NCBI GenBank assembly: GCA_003151515.1 | Contig: PLXS01000008.1 | Coordinates: forward strand, 62,001 to 126,000 | Reading direction: 5' to 3' | Source of the DNA: Opitutaceae bacterium | GTDB lineage: Bacteria; Verrucomicrobiota; Verrucomicrobiia; Opitutales; Opitutaceae | DNA length: 64,000 bases | Part shown: positions 62,649 to 64,000 of the stretch, piece after piece | Layout: each line of letters starts with the position of its first letter | Position numbering within the stretch: the first letter of the stretch is position 1 | Notes under the pieces: generated by a model | Database searches by the model: none | Told to the model about the DNA's origin: nothing | Seen by the model: the letters and a program-made list of their open reading frames with translations, nothing else | Translations under genes and position numbers: made by a program

Positions 62649-62852
62649 CTATTTGCCCGGTGGATGGTCGCATAAGAAGTCGTATATTGTGGCCATCGTG
62701 CCGTTCAGGGTTTTGAGCTGTCCCTCTATCCCTGCGGTGTGCTCCATAATCACGCCAATACTAGCCGAGGAGCCTTTGGGAATGGTGTCTCTGATCTCTT
62801 CGAGCGCAGTAAAAAGCTTGTCGAATTTCTCGTTGATTTCGTTGTCGGTCAT
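62649..62852 (-). CDS. Small hypothetical protein
   Basis: Product of 67 residues from ATG 62852 (MTDNEINEKFDKLFTALEEIRDT). It looks protein-like: an acidic amphipathic helix, then a second helix (MEHTAGIEGQLKTLNGTMATIYDFL). No family is recognised. Its start abuts the start of the plus-strand AlpA-like gene, so the pair is divergent. No good Shine-Dalgarno precedes it. Confidence 0.45.
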   Translation of the reverse strand: MTDNEINEKFDKLFTALEEIRDTIPKGSSASIGVIMEHTAGIEGQLKTLNGTMATIYDFLCDHPPGK

Positions 62853-63096
62853 GGTGATGGCGACGGGTTCTGGGGGTCCTGCTGTTCGCCGCTCAGGCAC
62901 TAGCGCGGTTGGCAGGTCCTACAAGCTCGAAGAGCGCGTAAAATTACGGTGTGAGTTGGCCGGGCCGGTGGCTGCGTATCAGCTTGGGGTGTCCAAGCGC
63001 ACCTTTTACCGGATGGTGATGGTTGGTGATTTTCCGTCTCCGGTTAAGGTTTCGGGTTCCAGCCGGTATCTTTGGGCGGACCTTTTTGCGGTTTAA
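62851..63096 (+). CDS. AlpA/MerR-like helix-turn-helix protein, possible mobile-element regulator
   Basis: Product of about 80 residues; the start at 62851 or 62857 is uncertain. The C-terminal half reads LAGPVAAYQLGVSKRTFYRMVMVGDFPSPVKVSGSSRYLWADL, the AlpA excisionase-like HTH pattern (ASYxLGVSRRTFYRLxxxGxFPxPVKV). Such proteins usually control integrases or excision of phage-like elements. No integrase is visible in the window. The N-terminal part is basic and unlike the family. Confidence 0.55.
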   Translation: MVMATGSGGPAVRRSGTSAVGRSYKLEERVKLRCELAGPVAAYQLGVSKRTFYRMVMVGDFPSPVKVSGSSRYLWADLFAV

Positions 63097-63162
63097 GGCT
63101 CGGGTGGAGCGCACGCGGGATTCTCTCGATTCAGAGCGGCGAGATTCGTCTGTCTTTGTCCA

Positions 63163-63546
63163 ATGAGTGGCGCATTCGGCAAGGGGCGGCGGAAACAGCG
63201 GGAATTGCGGGGGCCGGCGTTGTTGGCTTCGGTGGTCCTGTCGTTTGGGGATTTTCGGGAGGTTGTGGATTCGTACTTGGACCGGGTAAGGGTCTTTGAG
63301 GGTGTCTCGTTTAGTTTTGCTGAGAGTTTGCGGGATGAATGCTTCAAATGCTGCGGCACCCTGGACGATGGTTCGTGTTTCATGGTGTATCGCACACCAG
63401 AAAATGATGCTTTCGCGCTTTTGGTCGGGGATTGTCTGCCGGACTTGGTGTTGCTGCTGCTGGTTGAGGGTCGGTCAAGGGGCGTTCCGTTGGAGCGGAT
63501 TCTGGCCCCGGAGCCGCAGGGGGAGGCGGCTCCGGGTCTGAATTGA
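63163..63546 (+). CDS. Hypothetical protein
   Basis: Product of 127 residues, not recognised. It starts MSGAFGKGRRKQRELRG and continues with a protein-like pattern (FGDFREVVDSYLDRVRVFEGVSFSF, CFKCCGTLDDGSCFMVYRT). Three Cys lie close together (CFKCCG). An antisense frame of similar length exists at 63093-63629; this strand looks more plausible because of its residue pattern, but confidence is low. Confidence 0.4.
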   Translation: MSGAFGKGRRKQRELRGPALLASVVLSFGDFREVVDSYLDRVRVFEGVSFSFAESLRDECFKCCGTLDDGSCFMVYRTPENDAFALLVGDCLPDLVLLLLVEGRSRGVPLERILAPEPQGEAAPGLN

Positions 63547-64000
63547 TTTCTAGCGAATGGCGTCTTGGCCCGGGACGCGATGCCTTCGCCGTTTGAAAGC
63601 AATTCGGCGGATGCGGAGCGCGGCAACAACGCGCGGAGCAGATGGAACGCGAGCGATTCAGCAGACGGCGGCGGATCGACGCCGGCCCGCGAAACGATGG
63701 ACGGGGAGCGTAGCCTACGCGTCGGACGGTGGTCCGTCCTGTCCCGCGATTGTCAAGAAAGCCCCGGAGTCGTCAGGAAAAGCGGCCCGGAGGCTTCCTT
63801 TGAGGCGAATGGGTGAAAACCGGGATGCCCTCCGGGCACGAATGCCCTAAAAACGCGGTTGTTAGGGGAGTCGAGAAATTTAGGCATATGCCTAATTTCA
63901 GCCGGGGTGAAAAGTGCATTAATGCCCATCTTGCTTGCGTCTTAGAACGCACAATATACATTATGTTAAGTACGGAAAAGGGCCGATTCCACCCTCGCCC
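63547..64000. other. Right-edge region without a supported gene
   Basis: Short frames at 63557-63850 are basic, low in complexity and lack family marks. The last 130 bases become AT-rich and contain a perfect 16-base palindrome, TTAGGCATATGCCTAA, at 63880-63895 and GCATTAATGC at 63916-63925. These could be operator or attachment-like sites for a gene that begins right of the window. Confidence 0.4.

Noticed and set aside
63093-63629. Minus-strand frame of 178 residues overlapping the plus-strand hypothetical gene
   Set aside because: Its residue composition is Ser/Arg/Pro-rich and typical of an antisense shadow; the plus-strand frame is more protein-like, though both are uncertain.

Overview
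The window is a high-GC bacterial chromosome segment, most likely from a Verrucomicrobiota member near the Opitutales/Opitutaceae. This rests on gene content, not a marker gene: a single GspG/PilA-like major prepilin behind an AT-rich leader, secreted paralogues with a C-terminal 'GFV..G....V.IRAVG..L..FGV' module, many secreted glycosidases (GH5 twice, GH172, a GH42/GH14-like enzyme), a VCBS/ASPIC protein, and a very long signal peptidase I. No rRNA is present. One tRNA (Lys-TTT) is present.

Layout. 1-5.2 kb (minus): ABC exporter fragment, OppC/OppB permeases, secreted M28 peptidase, SAM methyltransferase. 5.2-6.6 kb (plus): FmdB-like protein and inositol-monophosphatase-family enzyme. 6.6-12.7 kb: MBL-fold hydrolase, ApaG, purH, M20 dipeptidase, Pal lipoprotein, NarL-type regulator, then tRNA-Lys. 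13-19.8 kb: HD-domain protein, ECF sigma/anti-sigma pair, a dapA-dapB-ruvA operon, PilT-like ATPase and a secreted protein of unknown function. 20.3-25.4 kb: a block of visibly lower GC encoding two large PAS histidine kinases around a stand-alone receiver. 26-33.4 kb (plus): fabD, lepA, lepB, a Tat-exported VCBS-repeat/ASPIC protein broken by an in-frame TAG, and a degenerate FKBP-like lipid-anchored or exported protein. 33.4-36.6 kb: divergent TonB-dependent receptor and GH5 glycosidase.

36.6-48.4 kb is the most coherent accessory block: a Pat/ADP-forming acyl-CoA synthetase fused to a GNAT domain, an acetate-kinase-family protein, a DksA/TraR-like protein, a nitroreductase, two universal stress proteins, a PocR-AraC regulator and a four-gene phosphosignalling operon (PAS kinase, Rcp1-like receiver, receiver-NarX-type kinase, NarL-type regulator). 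I read it as a stress/low-redox response island with acetyl-phosphate and acetylation outputs. 48.5-62.5 kb holds secreted polysaccharide-related enzymes and lineage-specific proteins: a TonB-C-like protein, GH172, the prepilin, an ArsR regulator with a triple AHSA1 fusion under a near-perfect operator, a membrane-TPR protein, two paralogous 'RAVG' proteins, tandem SmpA/SHOCT lipoproteins, a GH42/14-like enzyme and a second GH5. 62.5-64 kb is sparse and looks like the edge of a mobile region (AlpA-like HTH protein, small hypotheticals, palindromes).

Many long open frames lie antisense to real genes because of the GC content; these were ignored. Start codons were chosen by homology, spacing and Shine-Dalgarno sites and are noted where doubtful.
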